Of a DNA stretch of 64,000 bases, positions 54,353-64,000 are shown piece by piece; position 1 is the first letter of the stretch, and every line of letters starts with the position of its first letter. The translations under genes and the position numbers were made by a program. Where the stretch lies: assembly GCF_026151205.1 (NCBI RefSeq), contig NC_087083.1:3486536-3550535 (forward strand), in the 5' to 3' direction. The DNA comes from Bolinopsis microptera (taxonomy: Eukaryota > Ctenophora > Tentaculata > Lobata > Bolinopsidae). A model generated the notes under the pieces. That model had not been told where the DNA came from. It made no database searches and worked only from the letters and a program-made list of their open reading frames with translations.

Positions 54353-55816
54353 TAATGATACTGATGGCAGTTTGCCAGGTTACAAAATATTACTTTTGTT
54401 AATTTCAGTTTGGGTTATGATTCTGTAATTTACCATGATGTTTGATTCTTGTTATCATTTTCTATAATTACTACTTGTTCTGGTTTAACATTTGAATAAA
54501 ACATTACTCTTTCTTGTAATATTAACAACAACAATAACTTAGTGACCAAGTATCAGGGTTATAGGAATCAATTTCTTCGTGGGGGGAGGGGGGTTGATTC
54601 ACGATGTCAATCGTTCACAGCTCGGCAAGGCCCAGTGGTGCATTTTTGAAATGTCGCGCGCTGTGCGCCTGAATATCAAAACAGTGAAACATTCAGTAGT
54701 GTTGCAACCATGCCTGTAAAAGTTTAAAGTTCAAACTTTATGACTTACCCTATAATACTTACCCCCTCCCGTCGGCCAGCGAGGGGTTTTGAAAGTTCGG
54801 ACACACCCGAACAAGTGAAGGGGTGGTCTGAAAATCTGCGATTTTGGCGGACGTCCTAAGTAGATGGCCTCCAACAAATTTCAGTTCACCGAATTGTACT
54901 AATATTGAGGAAATTAGCGAAGTTTTATTGTTAATAAAATTGATTTGAAACAACAAAAAATTCCAAAATTTACGTTACATTTCTGCTGACGTCAGGAAGG
55001 CTCAGACTCTCCTCCCCCCATTCAGCATTTCCATTTCCAAACCGGCCGCTCTTTCCCCTTGGCTGCTGACGTCATAACATGTTAACGCTCCCATACCCAC
55101 AACTTGATTGTTCAATACTCCAGCTCAAACTTTTGAAGGTATCGGTATTTATAATAAGTGTAGACTGTCCCTCATCACGTCGAGACATGAAACATTGAAA
55201 CATTTGCACTGCCACACTTGAAATTTGTATCTTATGAGGTCGGTAGTAAACTGACCACAGCTATATTTAATAAACGATATTATTTCCATTTTATTACTAA
55301 ACTTTGAACTCATTTTCGATTTTTCACGTTTTGAGTACGCCTTGACTTTGAAAGTTGATCAGTACGATTAGTAAGTTTTTCGCCCCCCCCCCCCCCCCCC
55401 GTCAGCAACTGACAGTATTTCCAAACCCTCTACCCCCTCGGCTGCTGTAGTCATATGTGAACGCTCCAATATTGTATTCTTTGGAAGAATTTCAGAAAGT
55501 TTGGTTTCAGGATTGAACTATAGCAATGTGAAATCATAAGGTGAAATGCTGTGCCAAGTTTATATGGGTCAAAGGATAAATTCCTTTAAATTTTGAATAT
55601 TTACAGTAGTAGGTCTCAAAAAGGGTGCAAAGAGAAAGAATCTGGAGTTTTTTTGCTTAAAGGAAGGAATTGTAGCAAAGAGGAATGTAAATTTGAACTA
55701 CACTTTGTCTTTAGCAATATGACAATTTGGATAATGCAATGGCAGATTGGCCAGGTGTGCCCCCCCCCCCCCCCACGATTCACGAATAATTCCAAGTAAA
55801 CTACAGCAGCAGATTA
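54353..55816. other. Intergenic DNA
   Basis: 3' flank of the membrane-protein gene and 3' flank of the convergent Ser-rich gene. Poly-C runs C18 (55383-55400) and C15 (55760-55774). Otherwise AT-rich with TGACGTCA-type words near 54992 and 55067. No gene recognised. Confidence 0.45.
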
Positions 55817-58210
55817 TTAATCGTATTTATTCATTTCCCCCATACTAACCACGGTTAGATCCATGGCCACCATATCAGCTATTATACTGTCTGGAACAGG
55901 TTTTAGAGTGTCCGGGACTCTGACGGAGTCCGGACCCCGTTTCAGAGAATCTTCTTTCTGTGCCACATTCTCATTGCTTCTCTTAAACTTGATACTCGGC
56001 TGTACTAAAGTTTTACGACCTATTCTAAACAAGGCCCTAAATCTTCCACTACGTTTTGGTAGAGCGCCGTTTATTTTGGACCTTTGGGAATTGTTCTCGT
56101 TTTTAATATTTGAATTCGGAGTATGACTAATCAACCGCAAGTCTTTATCAGCATTATTTGAATGTTCCTCGGGTTGTTTCACAGCAACGTCTTCTGATGC
56201 GATGGTGTGTGATGTCACAGCACGTGGTGTGACGTCATAACACGTGGTGTGTGAGGGAACCTCGTGTTTCTCGTTACTCTGACCATTGTAACTGTGAATT
56301 GTGTGTAGAGATGAACTCTTTTGAAGCAGGATAGCATCTTCTTCTGTTATCTTGCTATTGTCACATGTTTCTCTGTAAAAGGTATTGTCGGGCTCCTTCA
56401 CAAATAACTCCATGACTCTCCTTCTGGGGAGGGAGAAACTGGAGCTTGTAAAGTCTTCCCTTCTAGACAAACTCTTTTTGCTGGACAAAGTGTCAAAATC
56501 AATACAAGATCTATTCGAGGCTAAAGATTCTCTTTTCCATTTGGCTCCTCTCACAGAAGTGTATACACTTCTAACAATGCTTTGTTTTCTTCTTTCACGA
56601 TATTCCGGTAGATTAACTGAAGAAATACTCCTTCCTAAACCATGTTTATTATCATAAACTCTTGAGGTGAGCCTAGAACTACTTGTGGCTGTTGGAAGAA
56701 CCAGTGGTTGATTCCAATTTGAGGTGCGATCAAGAGATCTCTTTCTCAAAGACTCAAAAGAAGGAGGCTCGCTAAACTCATGTGACAAGTCAGTGTTTTC
56801 TTCTGCTGAAGAGGGGCCGGGAACTGTTTCTGATACAGTAGTGTCCGAGGGAACGAGTAAAGCCAGTGTTTCCATATTTTCATACTCATTTTCGCTCTGA
56901 AATTCATCAGCAAGTGATTCCAGTTCCGATTCCAGTTGCTCAGATTGTAGCTCCTCAGATTGTAGCTCCTCTGGTTGCAAGTCACCAGATTCCCCCATCT
57001 CTCTCATGACTCCCTTAACACCAGGAGGTAGACTACTGTGTTTAACTTCCATCTCTACAGAGGACTTCCTCCGCTTGAAGAAGCTCTGGAGAAGAGAGGA
57101 ATGTCGGGCTGGTTTCTCCCTTTTCCTGGTCGGGGGAGGAGTGTACTCCTTCTCCTGCACGAGAGAGGTCTCCGAGCATACTTCCCCAAAAGAGTGAGAC
57201 AGTTCTGTACTGTTCTCCATATCCTGGTCAATTGCAAAGGTCGATGTTTCGTCTATGGAGATTGATAAGTCGTTCTTTTGCTTTTTATCTTGCTTCAGCT
57301 TGCGAAAGTAATCAATCTTTGGAGATGGCTGGACATTTATTGGATCAGTCAAATTATCAGCGTACAGTCTGTGTGTGTCTTGATCGTCCTTGTCAATTGC
57401 ACCACTTGATAAATATTGTTCTTCAAGGAGTATTCCATCCTCCAGACAATGATCGAGATTCTCATAAAGCGGAGGCACATTCTCATACACTGTGCCGGAT
57501 GAGAGACCTGATCCCGGTCTAGAGTTTTCAGAGTCCCGGGTGTATCTACGCATACACAATGTCTCTATATCGTCATAACTGTGCGCACTTGAGAGATTTC
57601 CATACATCAGATCGGGTGTGTCGGTGTTAATGAGGTCAGGTGAAGAGTTCTCAACTATACTCTTGACTAATTCTCCTTCTTCTTCTTCTCCCTGCTGGGT
57701 ATCTTCTCCATTCAACAAAGTTATCTCTATCGAAGAAACTTTTCCTAAAGTAGAGACTGATTCGCTATTACTTAAACAATCCTGTCTCAATGCCATATCT
57801 GTTCTAGTTTCATTTGAAGGGTCTTCTTCTTTTGATCCAATATCACTCTCAAAATCTGTGCTGGTAGTTTTTAGTTCACAGCTACTTAAGAGATCTCCTT
57901 CAAGAGACATGCTTGATTCTCTATCGACATTATCTATGAAGAATCTTCCTGAGACTTCAGAGTTTACATATATATTGTCATTTTTAGAACCTGAACCCTC
58001 TCTATCTCCAGAATTGGAACTGTTGTCGCCTAAACCCTCTCTGCCTCCAGAATTGGAACTGTTGTCGCCTAAAAGATTGGTGTATGTTCCCTGAGCTTGT
58101 GTTTCTAATAGCTCTACTGATGGAGAGGACTGGAACTCTTCACTAGACTCCGAAGAGGAGGATGAAACTGAGTGAAAGGAATCTGAGGAGTCTTCTGAGG
58201 AGTGTGACAT
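55817..58210 (-). CDS. Ser-rich disordered protein with repeated Tyr-x-Asn motifs
   Basis: One uninterrupted 797-codon frame starts MSHSSEDSSDSFHSVSSSSS. The sequence is acidic and Ser/Glu-rich at the N terminus, with basic patches later (SFFKRRKSS, ALFRIGRKTLVQ). It contains five Y-x-N motifs, IYVNS, MYGNL, VYENV, LYENL and EYENM. Y-x-N is the binding signature of Grb2-type SH2 domains when phosphorylated, so a phosphotyrosine docking/adaptor role is plausible but unproven. A short tandem duplication reads GDNSSNSG twice near residue 50. No folded domain was seen. AATAAA overlaps the last codons. It may be a single-exon gene or one exon of a larger one. Confidence 0.7.
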   Translation of the reverse strand: MSHSSEDSSDSFHSVSSSSSESSEEFQSSPSVELLETQAQGTYTNLLGDNSSNSGGREGLGDNSSNSGDREGSGSKNDNIYVNSEVSGRFFIDNVDRESSMSLEGDLLSSCELKTTSTDFESDIGSKEEDPSNETRTDMALRQDCLSNSESVSTLGKVSSIEITLLNGEDTQQGEEEEGELVKSIVENSSPDLINTDTPDLMYGNLSSAHSYDDIETLCMRRYTRDSENSRPGSGLSSGTVYENVPPLYENLDHCLEDGILLEEQYLSSGAIDKDDQDTHRLYADNLTDPINVQPSPKIDYFRKLKQDKKQKNDLSISIDETSTFAIDQDMENSTELSHSFGEVCSETSLVQEKEYTPPPTRKREKPARHSSLLQSFFKRRKSSVEMEVKHSSLPPGVKGVMREMGESGDLQPEELQSEELQSEQLESELESLADEFQSENEYENMETLALLVPSDTTVSETVPGPSSAEENTDLSHEFSEPPSFESLRKRSLDRTSNWNQPLVLPTATSSSRLTSRVYDNKHGLGRSISSVNLPEYRERRKQSIVRSVYTSVRGAKWKRESLASNRSCIDFDTLSSKKSLSRREDFTSSSFSLPRRRVMELFVKEPDNTFYRETCDNSKITEEDAILLQKSSSLHTIHSYNGQSNEKHEVPSHTTCYDVTPRAVTSHTIASEDVAVKQPEEHSNNADKDLRLISHTPNSNIKNENNSQRSKINGALPKRSGRFRALFRIGRKTLVQPSIKFKRSNENVAQKEDSLKRGPDSVRVPDTLKPVPDSIIADMVAMDLTVVSMGEMNKYD

Positions 58211-59424
58211 TAAGAGTAGGTTTATAACCTAGGTTTATAACCTACCAATGTTACTTAATGTTAACATCAAGAGCAGACAACTGATTCACTGCAGTAAGTC
58301 GTAATCATGGTCATCATCTGAAGGTTTGTGGTTTAGTTTCAGTTGTCATAAGACATTACAGAGCGTGGCAATAACAAGGGCATAAACTGTTTGAGATCAA
58401 GTGAAAATCAAAATAAGTTGTATGAAAACTATAAAACAGTTTAGGAAATCAAGCGAGCCAACAAGTGACACAAGCTCATCCCTCTATAATGTAGTCCACG
58501 TAACGTTGTTATAGTAATAAGATAATAACATGACCTAGTAGTGTGAGCTAACTATGAACAATATATAAAGTAAACAATACTGATATAATGGGACTCTTGT
58601 TTATCACATGTCGTTATTTTGACGATCCCTTGGTGCTGACTGCTGGGTGCATGTTTTCTAGACCCAGCAGAAAGTTGGAGCAACTTTACAGTTCACATAG
58701 TAGTAGGTAGAGTTGTAGGTACTAGGTAGAGTAGGTAGATAGAGGAGTTATGGTAGATGACGTAGAAGAGCAGCAGGTACATACAGAACATACTATTAGT
58801 CTGACGTATAGTTCCTGTATCCTATACTAATATACAATGTAAAGCTTATTATAAGTTTACTGTCTGCAGTGAGCAGGTAGTAATGATGTGTTGTATTGAA
58901 CTGCAAGGTCTAAACTGTAGACTCTACAGTATCAGTACAATAGGATATGTGTATTTAACGTTCATGTGCTCACTACGTCTTATTACTTTATTACTTATTG
59001 TTCGTGTTTATTTTTGTGTCTTGCTTGCTAGTTGTTTTGTTTTTGTACGTGCAAAAACGGTTAGTTTTTCCTTTCGCATACTTGACTAATGTCCTGTTTT
59101 TATTGATGTACTTGTTTGATGCTTCTCCGAGCTCGCAAGGGTAATCGGTTTAGTAATAGTATCGGGAAAGTTAACAGTTCGTTCCTTATTTTGCACTAAG
59201 AGGTATAGGTATTATAGGTATAGGTATAGTAAAACATTCCTTTTGGCTGTGTGATGTGAACAACGAGCGACCATTTCAAAACGGCTCCTCTTGTTTCAAT
59301 TTAGTACTTACTCTACTTAGTAGTTAGTATAGTAGTAATAGTCTACGTAACAGTAACACTTAGTACGGGCCACTGAGTTTGAACTAACCTTAACATTAAA
59401 CCTCCAGTTTATAGAATAAAGTGA
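58211..59424. other. Divergent intergenic/promoter region
   Basis: Lies between the minus-strand Ser-rich gene and the plus-strand NPC1-domain gene, so it should hold both promoters. No decisive core motif was found. A TAGGTAGAGTAGGTAG stretch lies near 58700. Short frames here have no domain. Confidence 0.45.
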
Positions 59425-59619
59425 ATGAAGCTGTTGCTATGGCGCGTTGTCATGGTGACGTTGGTTTTGTCACGTGTCAGTTCAGTAACACGTGGTGAGG
59501 GGTATTGTGTGACGTATAGTGACTGCGGAGGTGTGCCTTGTGTTAACAACACTCCAGCTAAACCCATCTCCAGTTATCAGACACTCTCCTCTCTCAGGGA
59601 GTTCTGTCCTCATCTCAAG
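59425..59619 (+). CDS. NPC1: NPC1 N-terminal-domain protein, exon 1
   Basis: ATG at 59425 opens a signal peptide (LLLWRVVMVTLVLSRVSS), then YCVTYSDCGGVPCVNNTPAK and LREFCPHLK, matching the start of the cysteine-rich, sterol-binding N-terminal domain of Niemann-Pick C1. Five exons with consistent phases give 215 residues and 14 cysteines, ending in TAA TAA after CPSSSSCQC, exactly where the domain ends in NPC1. No sterol-sensing or RND transmembrane part is found in the window. Either a free luminal/secreted sterol-binding domain or the 5' part of a longer gene. Confidence 0.78.
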
Positions 59620-60047
59620 GTATTTAGTTGGGAACTTATCAGGGTCATGCTTTGTTGAGCGATATCAGAGATCCTGTTAGGATAGTGAGCATCCTGCTAG
59701 CTGAGTTTACAAATACACTAGCTGAGTTTAATATAATTATTATAATTTAGTTTATTGTTATTATTTAAGGCACACTTTGTTTTTAAGAGGATAATTATAG
59801 GCTAACTATATTCTGAAAATATGTGAAGGACGCGGCGTAACCATGATCCGGCGTAACCATGGCTACCACGTTGCTGAGTTAAAGTAGCTAAACTACATCT
59901 CCTTCTCAAGTAATATTTCCTGTTCTGATAATTCATTTCAAAGGAGACTAGAAAAGCCTGGAATGAATTTAGTTTTAAGAAAGAATCTTAACGTAAGAAA
60001 AGTACAAATAGTTTTACTTATGATCTGTGAAATAAAACTTTGTTCAG

Positions 60048-60127
60048 GAGGAATCTGGGTTTTGTTGCGACGCCGAACAAGTGACTATCATGGAGAAAGC
60101 TCTTTCAAAAGCTGATAATCTGCTGAA
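60048..60127 (+). CDS. NPC1: NPC1 N-terminal-domain protein, exon 2
   Basis: Encodes EESGFCCDAEQVTIMEKALS, KADNLL. The FCCD...Q pattern is diagnostic of the NPC1 N-terminal domain. Donor GAA/GTAACT, phase 2. Confidence 0.78.
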
Positions 60128-60285
60128 GTAACTAAACATTGAAGTCTCTCACTTTATCATAGCAAAGATTACCATAATCAGTAAAAACTAACATCCCCCA
60201 TGAATTCTTTTACTTCGATGAAAGGTAAATGTCATGACAAGAATTGCAGTTTTATTTGGCACGAATCAAGCACTCTCATTTATAG

Positions 60286-60430
60286 GTGCACGCCAGGGAG
60301 AGACAATTTCAGAACTCTAATTTGTGACATGGTATGTGGGCCTAACCAGGCTAACTACTTGGAGATAACAGAGAGCAAACAGTACGGAGACAGGATTCAG
60401 GCTACCCACATCAAATACTTTATCTCTACC
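60286..60430 (+). CDS. NPC1: NPC1 N-terminal-domain protein, exon 3
   Basis: Encodes CTPGRDNFRTLICDMVCGPN, QANYLEIT and IQATHIKYFIST. The C...N...C-x-x-x-C-x-P-x-Q segment matches the family. Donor ACC/GTAAAT, phase 0. An open frame extends upstream of the acceptor (from 60200), but the joined phases favour this exon start. Confidence 0.78.
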
Positions 60431-60563
60431 GTAAATACTTTCACTTTCTTTTAGATACTTTCACTTGTTTACTTTCACCTTCTCTTAGATACTTTCACTT
60501 TCGTTTTCACTCAACTTCAAGTTCGCGTTCGTTGTGCTAGTCCGTTTAATTTGTATAATATAG

Positions 60564-60666
60564 GAATACAGTGACGCAGTATGGAGAAGTACTAGAAAAC
60601 AAAGCAAATTACTTTGCGGGAAAATATTCAGTGAATGCTCTAAACAAGACCTCTTCAAATTCATAG
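60564..60666 (+). CDS. NPC1: NPC1 N-terminal-domain protein, exon 4
   Basis: Encodes EYSDAVWRSTRKQSKLLCGK, IFSECSKQDLFKFI. LLCGK followed by a second Cys is conserved in the family. Phase 1 out at ATAG/GTATT. Confidence 0.78.
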
Positions 60667-60874
60667 GTATTATTTTATTTGTTATAGGTATTACTATTAT
60701 TATTATTGATAAGTAGATTGCATTCTGTTTATATCAATCATTAGCAAAGTGTTTTTGTTAACGAACTACTGTAAGTTTTGTTTTTGGTGCCAATTTTAGA
60801 CGAACAATTTATTTATTTAATTATGTTAGAACGTTAAATTGGTAATGTTTGTTTCTATTTGTTCCATTGTTCAG

Positions 60875-60999
60875 GAGATAACAGATGGACTAAGTTGAAG
60901 ACAGATTACGTTATAGAGAACACACCGTCTCGTCCGGGGATCAAACATTCCTCTCCCTCCCAGTTAGCATGCCCTTCCTCCTCCTCCTGTCAGTGCTAA
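60875..60999 (+). CDS. NPC1: NPC1 N-terminal-domain protein, exon 5 (last seen)
   Basis: Encodes GDNRWTKLKTDYVIENTPSR ... LACPSSSSCQC, then TAA TAA at 60997-61002. A weak donor-like CA/GTGCTA overlaps the final codons, so continuation into a further exon cannot be excluded, although the next gene on the right is on the opposite strand. Confidence 0.72.
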
Positions 61000-61715
61000 T
61001 AACGTATTGAGAAAACTGTTCTGTTATAGGTATTATTGGAGGACTTCGCCGCTTCGACGCGCCGCGCAAACTAGCATTCTTGCTTCGCATCATCGATGGG
61101 TTGACACCGTCAATCAATAGGTATTATTAAACTTACAGCTTAGTTAACTTATTGAGTTTTCATCTTAGTTCCAGTCTTTCAAAGAACGTGTGTTAGGGAG
61201 AATTTCCAGAAATCATAATATCGATGGCATTTAGTTAATAATTTTGACAGAAACTTTTGTTTAGTTTAATTTTTCTTGGTCTCATTCTCATTATAATAGT
61301 CATTATTTATACATTATAGTTTTCTTTGTAAAAACGAAGTTGCGTGAATATTTTGTTGCTTTTAACAAAATATATAGAAATTAAAAGAGTCCTGTACAAC
61401 GTTACTATTCAGAAATTGAAACCCATTACCCAGCAAGCATTAACATTTAACAAATATTACATTATTTATTATTATTTACTACTCAAGCAAATAAAAATCA
61501 AACCAATCATAACCATTACTGAAGAAATAAAATATTAACTTAAGTTAAAGTCTGATAAACTTGCAAAGAAATTCGTAGATCTAATTACAAAGTCATACTG
61601 ATAAATAAACTTTCATAACTCTGAACAAAAAAGGTTTTAAAACACACTGATAACTGAGATTATCAGAGTGTCACGTGTGATCCTCGTGTATCTCGGGAGT
61701 GTACGTGAGAAGTGG
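61000..61715. other. Convergent 3' region between NPC1-domain and golgin genes
   Basis: AT-rich. AATAAA at about 61524 on the plus strand is a candidate poly-A signal. A 46-bp tandem duplication (GTCACGTGTGATCCTCGTGT onward) at about 61670-61760 overlaps the golgin stop codon region. Confidence 0.5.
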
Positions 61716-62069
61716 TCACGTGTGATTCTCGTGTATCTCGGGAGTGTAGGTGAGAAGTACCACCATAACCCAGCTGTGTAGCAGTAACATGTAGCCTAGT
61801 ACCATTAGCCTGGCTTGTGGGTACCTCCTAAGAAACACACCTAATCTCACACTAAACTTATCTATAGAGTTCAGAGCGTCTCTCAGTCTCTCATTCTTGT
61901 AACTAGGTCTAGAAGTTTCCACAAACCCCTCCCTCTCGACTGGCACTGAAACAGAGTTATTTCTCCTCTCAACTTGCTGTAACACTCCCTCTAATCCCTC
62001 CAGACGCAACACTAGACTACTCCTCTCACTGTTCAACCTCTCTACTTCACCCTGCTTGTTTAGCAACAC
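61716..62069 (-). CDS. GOLGA5: Golgin-84, last exon with C-terminal membrane anchor
   Basis: Encodes LLNKQGEVERLNSERSSLVL, RLEGLEGVLQQVERR (end of the coiled coil), then FSVRLGVFLRRYPQARLMVL and HSWVMVVLLTYTPEIHENHT, stop at 61716-61718. The SIRLG-x-FLRRYP...LLH-WVM-VLLTYTPE signature and the single C-terminal TM helix are those of golgin-84, a Golgi tail-anchored tether. The gene runs leftward from beyond the window, and five exons are visible with consistent phases. Confidence 0.92.
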   Translation of the reverse strand: MLLNKQGEVERLNSERSSLVLRLEGLEGVLQQVERRNNSVSVPVEREGFVETSRPSYKNERLRDALNSIDKFSVRLGVFLRRYPQARLMVLGYMLLLHSWVMVVLLTYTPEIHENHT

Positions 62070-62252
62070 CTGAACATATTGTCATAGTTACCAATATCAT
62101 CATATTTCTATAGCAACCAGTATTACGGATGATACTGAAAGCTAGATTACCGAAATTTTTGTTGATAAACAGAAAATCATTAGAATAGAAGGAGACATTT
62201 AATAAGTTTAATGCTATAAACGGTAAGATTTAACTACTGTCATTTCTAGTAC

Positions 62253-62417
62253 CTCAGTGAGTGAGTTTATCTTGACCTCCAATTCCGAGTCACTGCCAGC
62301 TCCATTGACGACAAACCGCGCGTTACGTACAGTCTCCAGCTCAGTGCGCAGCGCGCGCACTTCCGCCGCAGAGGTAGAACGCAAAACAGTCATGTCTCTC
62401 TGACAAATTACCATCTC
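62253..62417 (-). CDS. GOLGA5: Golgin-84, coiled-coil exon
   Basis: Encodes EMVICQRDMTVLRSTSAAEV ... SELEVKINSLTE, phase 0 both ends. KINSLTE joined to VLLNKQ matches the golgin-84 'QLTETL' heptads. Confidence 0.85.
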
Positions 62418-62494
62418 CTGAGAGTGTTTTCAGGGTAACAAAGTGTTGAGATCATTGCAGATCAGACAAGATATAAGACGGTTGTTCTGGTTAC

Positions 62495-62599
62495 CTCTTT
62501 CAGTCGCGACACTATGTCTTGGTACTCAGTTAACTCGTTTTCTCTGTCTTTTGTTGCACTTTCTGCCGTTGAGCACTGCTCTAATGCTTGTTGCAGCTC
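62495..62599 (-). CDS. GOLGA5: Golgin-84, coiled-coil exon
   Basis: Encodes ELQQALEQCSTAESATKDRE, NELTEYQDIVSRLKE, heptad pattern, phase 0 both ends. Confidence 0.82.
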
Positions 62600-62644
62600 C
62601 TACAATGGTATGGGATTCACAACCAACAGAAACAATATAGTGAC

Positions 62645-63065
62645 AAGATCTGGGTAACTAGGCGGTAACTAGGTGGTAACTAGGTGGTAACTAGGTGGTA
62701 ACTAGGTGGTAACTAATGGTAACTAATGGTAACTATTGGTAACTAGGTGGTAACTAGGTGGTAACTAATGGTAACTAATGGTAACTATTGGTAACTAGGT
62801 GGTAACTAGGTGGTAACTAGGTGTTAACTAGGTGGTAACTAATGGTAACTAATGGTAACTATTGGTAACTAGGTGGTAACTAGGTGTTAACTAGGTGGTA
62901 ACTAGGTGGTAACTAGGTGGTAACTAATGGTAACTAATGGTAACTATTGGTAACTAGGTGGTAACTAGGTGGTAACTAGGTGTTAACTAGGTGGTAACTA
63001 GGTGGTAACTAGGTGGTAACTAGGTGGTAACTAGGTGGTAACTAGGTGGTAACTAGTGGTAACGT
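62645..63065. repeat. 11-bp TAACTAGGTGG minisatellite
   Basis: About 38 copies of TAACTAGGTGG, with 10-bp TAACTAATGG/TAACTATTGG variants arranged in a higher-order order, in a golgin intron. It is related in sequence to the decamer family elsewhere in the window. Confidence 0.92.
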
Positions 63066-63207
63066 GTTTGCAAGATCTGGGTAACGTGTTTGCTTCCCGA
63101 GCCCCCTCGAGTACAGTGTACGAATAACCACCCGGTTTTCCCTTAATATATAAGTAAGTAAGTACAGTTACAGTAAATAATGAGAGCTGAGTGTTTGTTA
63201 TAGTTAC

Positions 63208-63274
63208 CTCGCTGTGAGTTTGCTCTACACTGGTCAAATGCTCCTTCGTAATCACCAACTCGCACTTAGTCGAC
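63208..63274 (-). CDS. GOLGA5: Golgin-84, coiled-coil exon
   Basis: Encodes STKCELVITKEHLTSVEQTH, SE. Phase 2 in, phase 0 out, donor GAG/GTAACT. Confidence 0.82.
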
Positions 63275-63371
63275 CTATAATAATAACACTGTTATTATAG
63301 TTCCATCAAATTTAAATAAGAAATTTGCAGAATATCATTTTGTGTTGATGTGAGAATTTATAAACTCTAAC

Positions 63372-63469
63372 CTGAGCTCGGACTCTATCAAGTTGCGCTC
63401 TTGAATCATCATCTCCACTCCTTCGTCATCTAAAATTGAGGTATCTGCAGGGGATTTCTTTTCTTTTGC
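63372..63469 (-). CDS. GOLGA5: Golgin-84, coiled-coil exon (first in window)
   Basis: Encodes AKEKKSPADTSILDDEGVEM, MIQERNLIESEL. Acceptor AATAATTCAG, phase 2 out. Further 5' exons lie outside the window. Confidence 0.8.
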
Positions 63470-63812
63470 CTGAATTATTTGATGGTATTTATGATGAAGT
63501 ATAATGAGAAAGATAATAGTATATTTGAGAAATTAAAGACCGCCCCACAAGCTCTTTATATAATTTCAGTTTAAGTTTACCCCTTACTAGCCTGTCACGT
63601 GACCAAAACAGTTTTTTGCCCATGATAACTCTCCGGGGACGCATTTTTACAATACATCATGGGGGGTGATTCGGAATTAGCGTTCAAAAATACACCGATC
63701 ATGATTATTGTCATACCCTCAGGGCCTTTTCACAAGAATTTTCTTTTAATTTGGGCGAGCGATTTAGTGGGAGCGGTTACAGTTAAATTACATTTTTTTC
63801 CCTTAATATGTA

Positions 63813-64000
63813 CAGGGTGGGCCAAAAGTCAGTACCCATACGTTGACCTTTATAGCTCAGTCACTGAGTGCCCAATTGAAATAATTCTTTCTGGTATGAC
63901 TTAGTACCACCACTGATTCGAGGAATTTGTCAACTCGAAAAATGTTCGTGTTCATTTTTTTCAAATGAAGGTTCATTTTTGCATTTATTTGATAGTTTGG
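63813..64000. mobile_element. Tc1/mariner-type MITE, copy 3 (cut by window end)
   Basis: TA then CAGGGTGGGCCAAAAGTCAG and the same interior as 40933 onward. Lies in a golgin-84 intron. Confidence 0.88.

Overview
This window looks like nuclear DNA of an invertebrate animal. The genes have GT-AG introns with consistent phases, and their products are metazoan in type: a ganglioside-type GalNAc transferase, golgin-84, an NPC1 N-terminal domain and an LDLa-domain GPCR. Introns and intergenic DNA are filled with minisatellites and nested transposons. The phylum cannot be fixed from the sequence alone. Many one-base indels in repeat copies, and an 818-nt stretch with no cytosine, suggest that parts of the assembly are poorly polished.

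Layout. A WD40 gene (+) has three visible exons between 536 and 10810. Its roughly 8.9-kb last intron holds a foldback MITE, a seven-unit tandem array in which each ~278-bp unit carries a tRNA-like Pol III promoter and a type I hammerhead ribozyme (3493-5299), and broken non-LTR retroelement sequence. Then come a 1.3-kb palindrome and a piggyBac-like element (13032-17473) whose interior is mostly a 39-bp coiled-coil-encoding minisatellite. A two-exon LDLa/7TM receptor gene (+) spans 18181-22128. A nested transposon cluster follows (mariner-type MITE, foldback MITE, telomere-repeat MITE).

From 42033 down to 26698 runs a 13-exon beta-1,4-GalNAc-transferase gene (-) with every phase consistent and 530 codons. 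Its last intron carries a 2.1-kb foldback-type element with 58-bp perfect terminal inverted repeats and an 8-bp target duplication. After a stretch of minisatellites come a secreted Gly/Pro/His-rich protein gene with an Arg-rich tail (+, 45901-47801), a six-exon multi-pass membrane protein gene (+, 48274-54352), a 797-aa Ser-rich protein with several Tyr-x-Asn motifs (-, 55817-58210), a short NPC1 N-terminal-domain gene (+, 59425-60999), and the 3' part of a golgin-84 gene (-, 61716 to beyond 63469).

The two most unusual signals are these. (1) The hammerhead-ribozyme/tRNA-like tandem array is a SINE- or satellite-type retroelement comparable to schistosome Sm-alpha repeats and retrozymes. (2) In two unrelated genes, one on each strand, the tandem repeat filling an intron is a copy of the exon end plus its own 5' splice site. 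The main cases are about 82 copies of a 70-bp unit, about 60 copies of a 55-bp unit and about 27 copies of a 23-26-bp unit, with several smaller cases. Reading past the first donor hits a stop in the next unit in both large arrays, so the 5'-most donor must be chosen over dozens of near-identical decoys.
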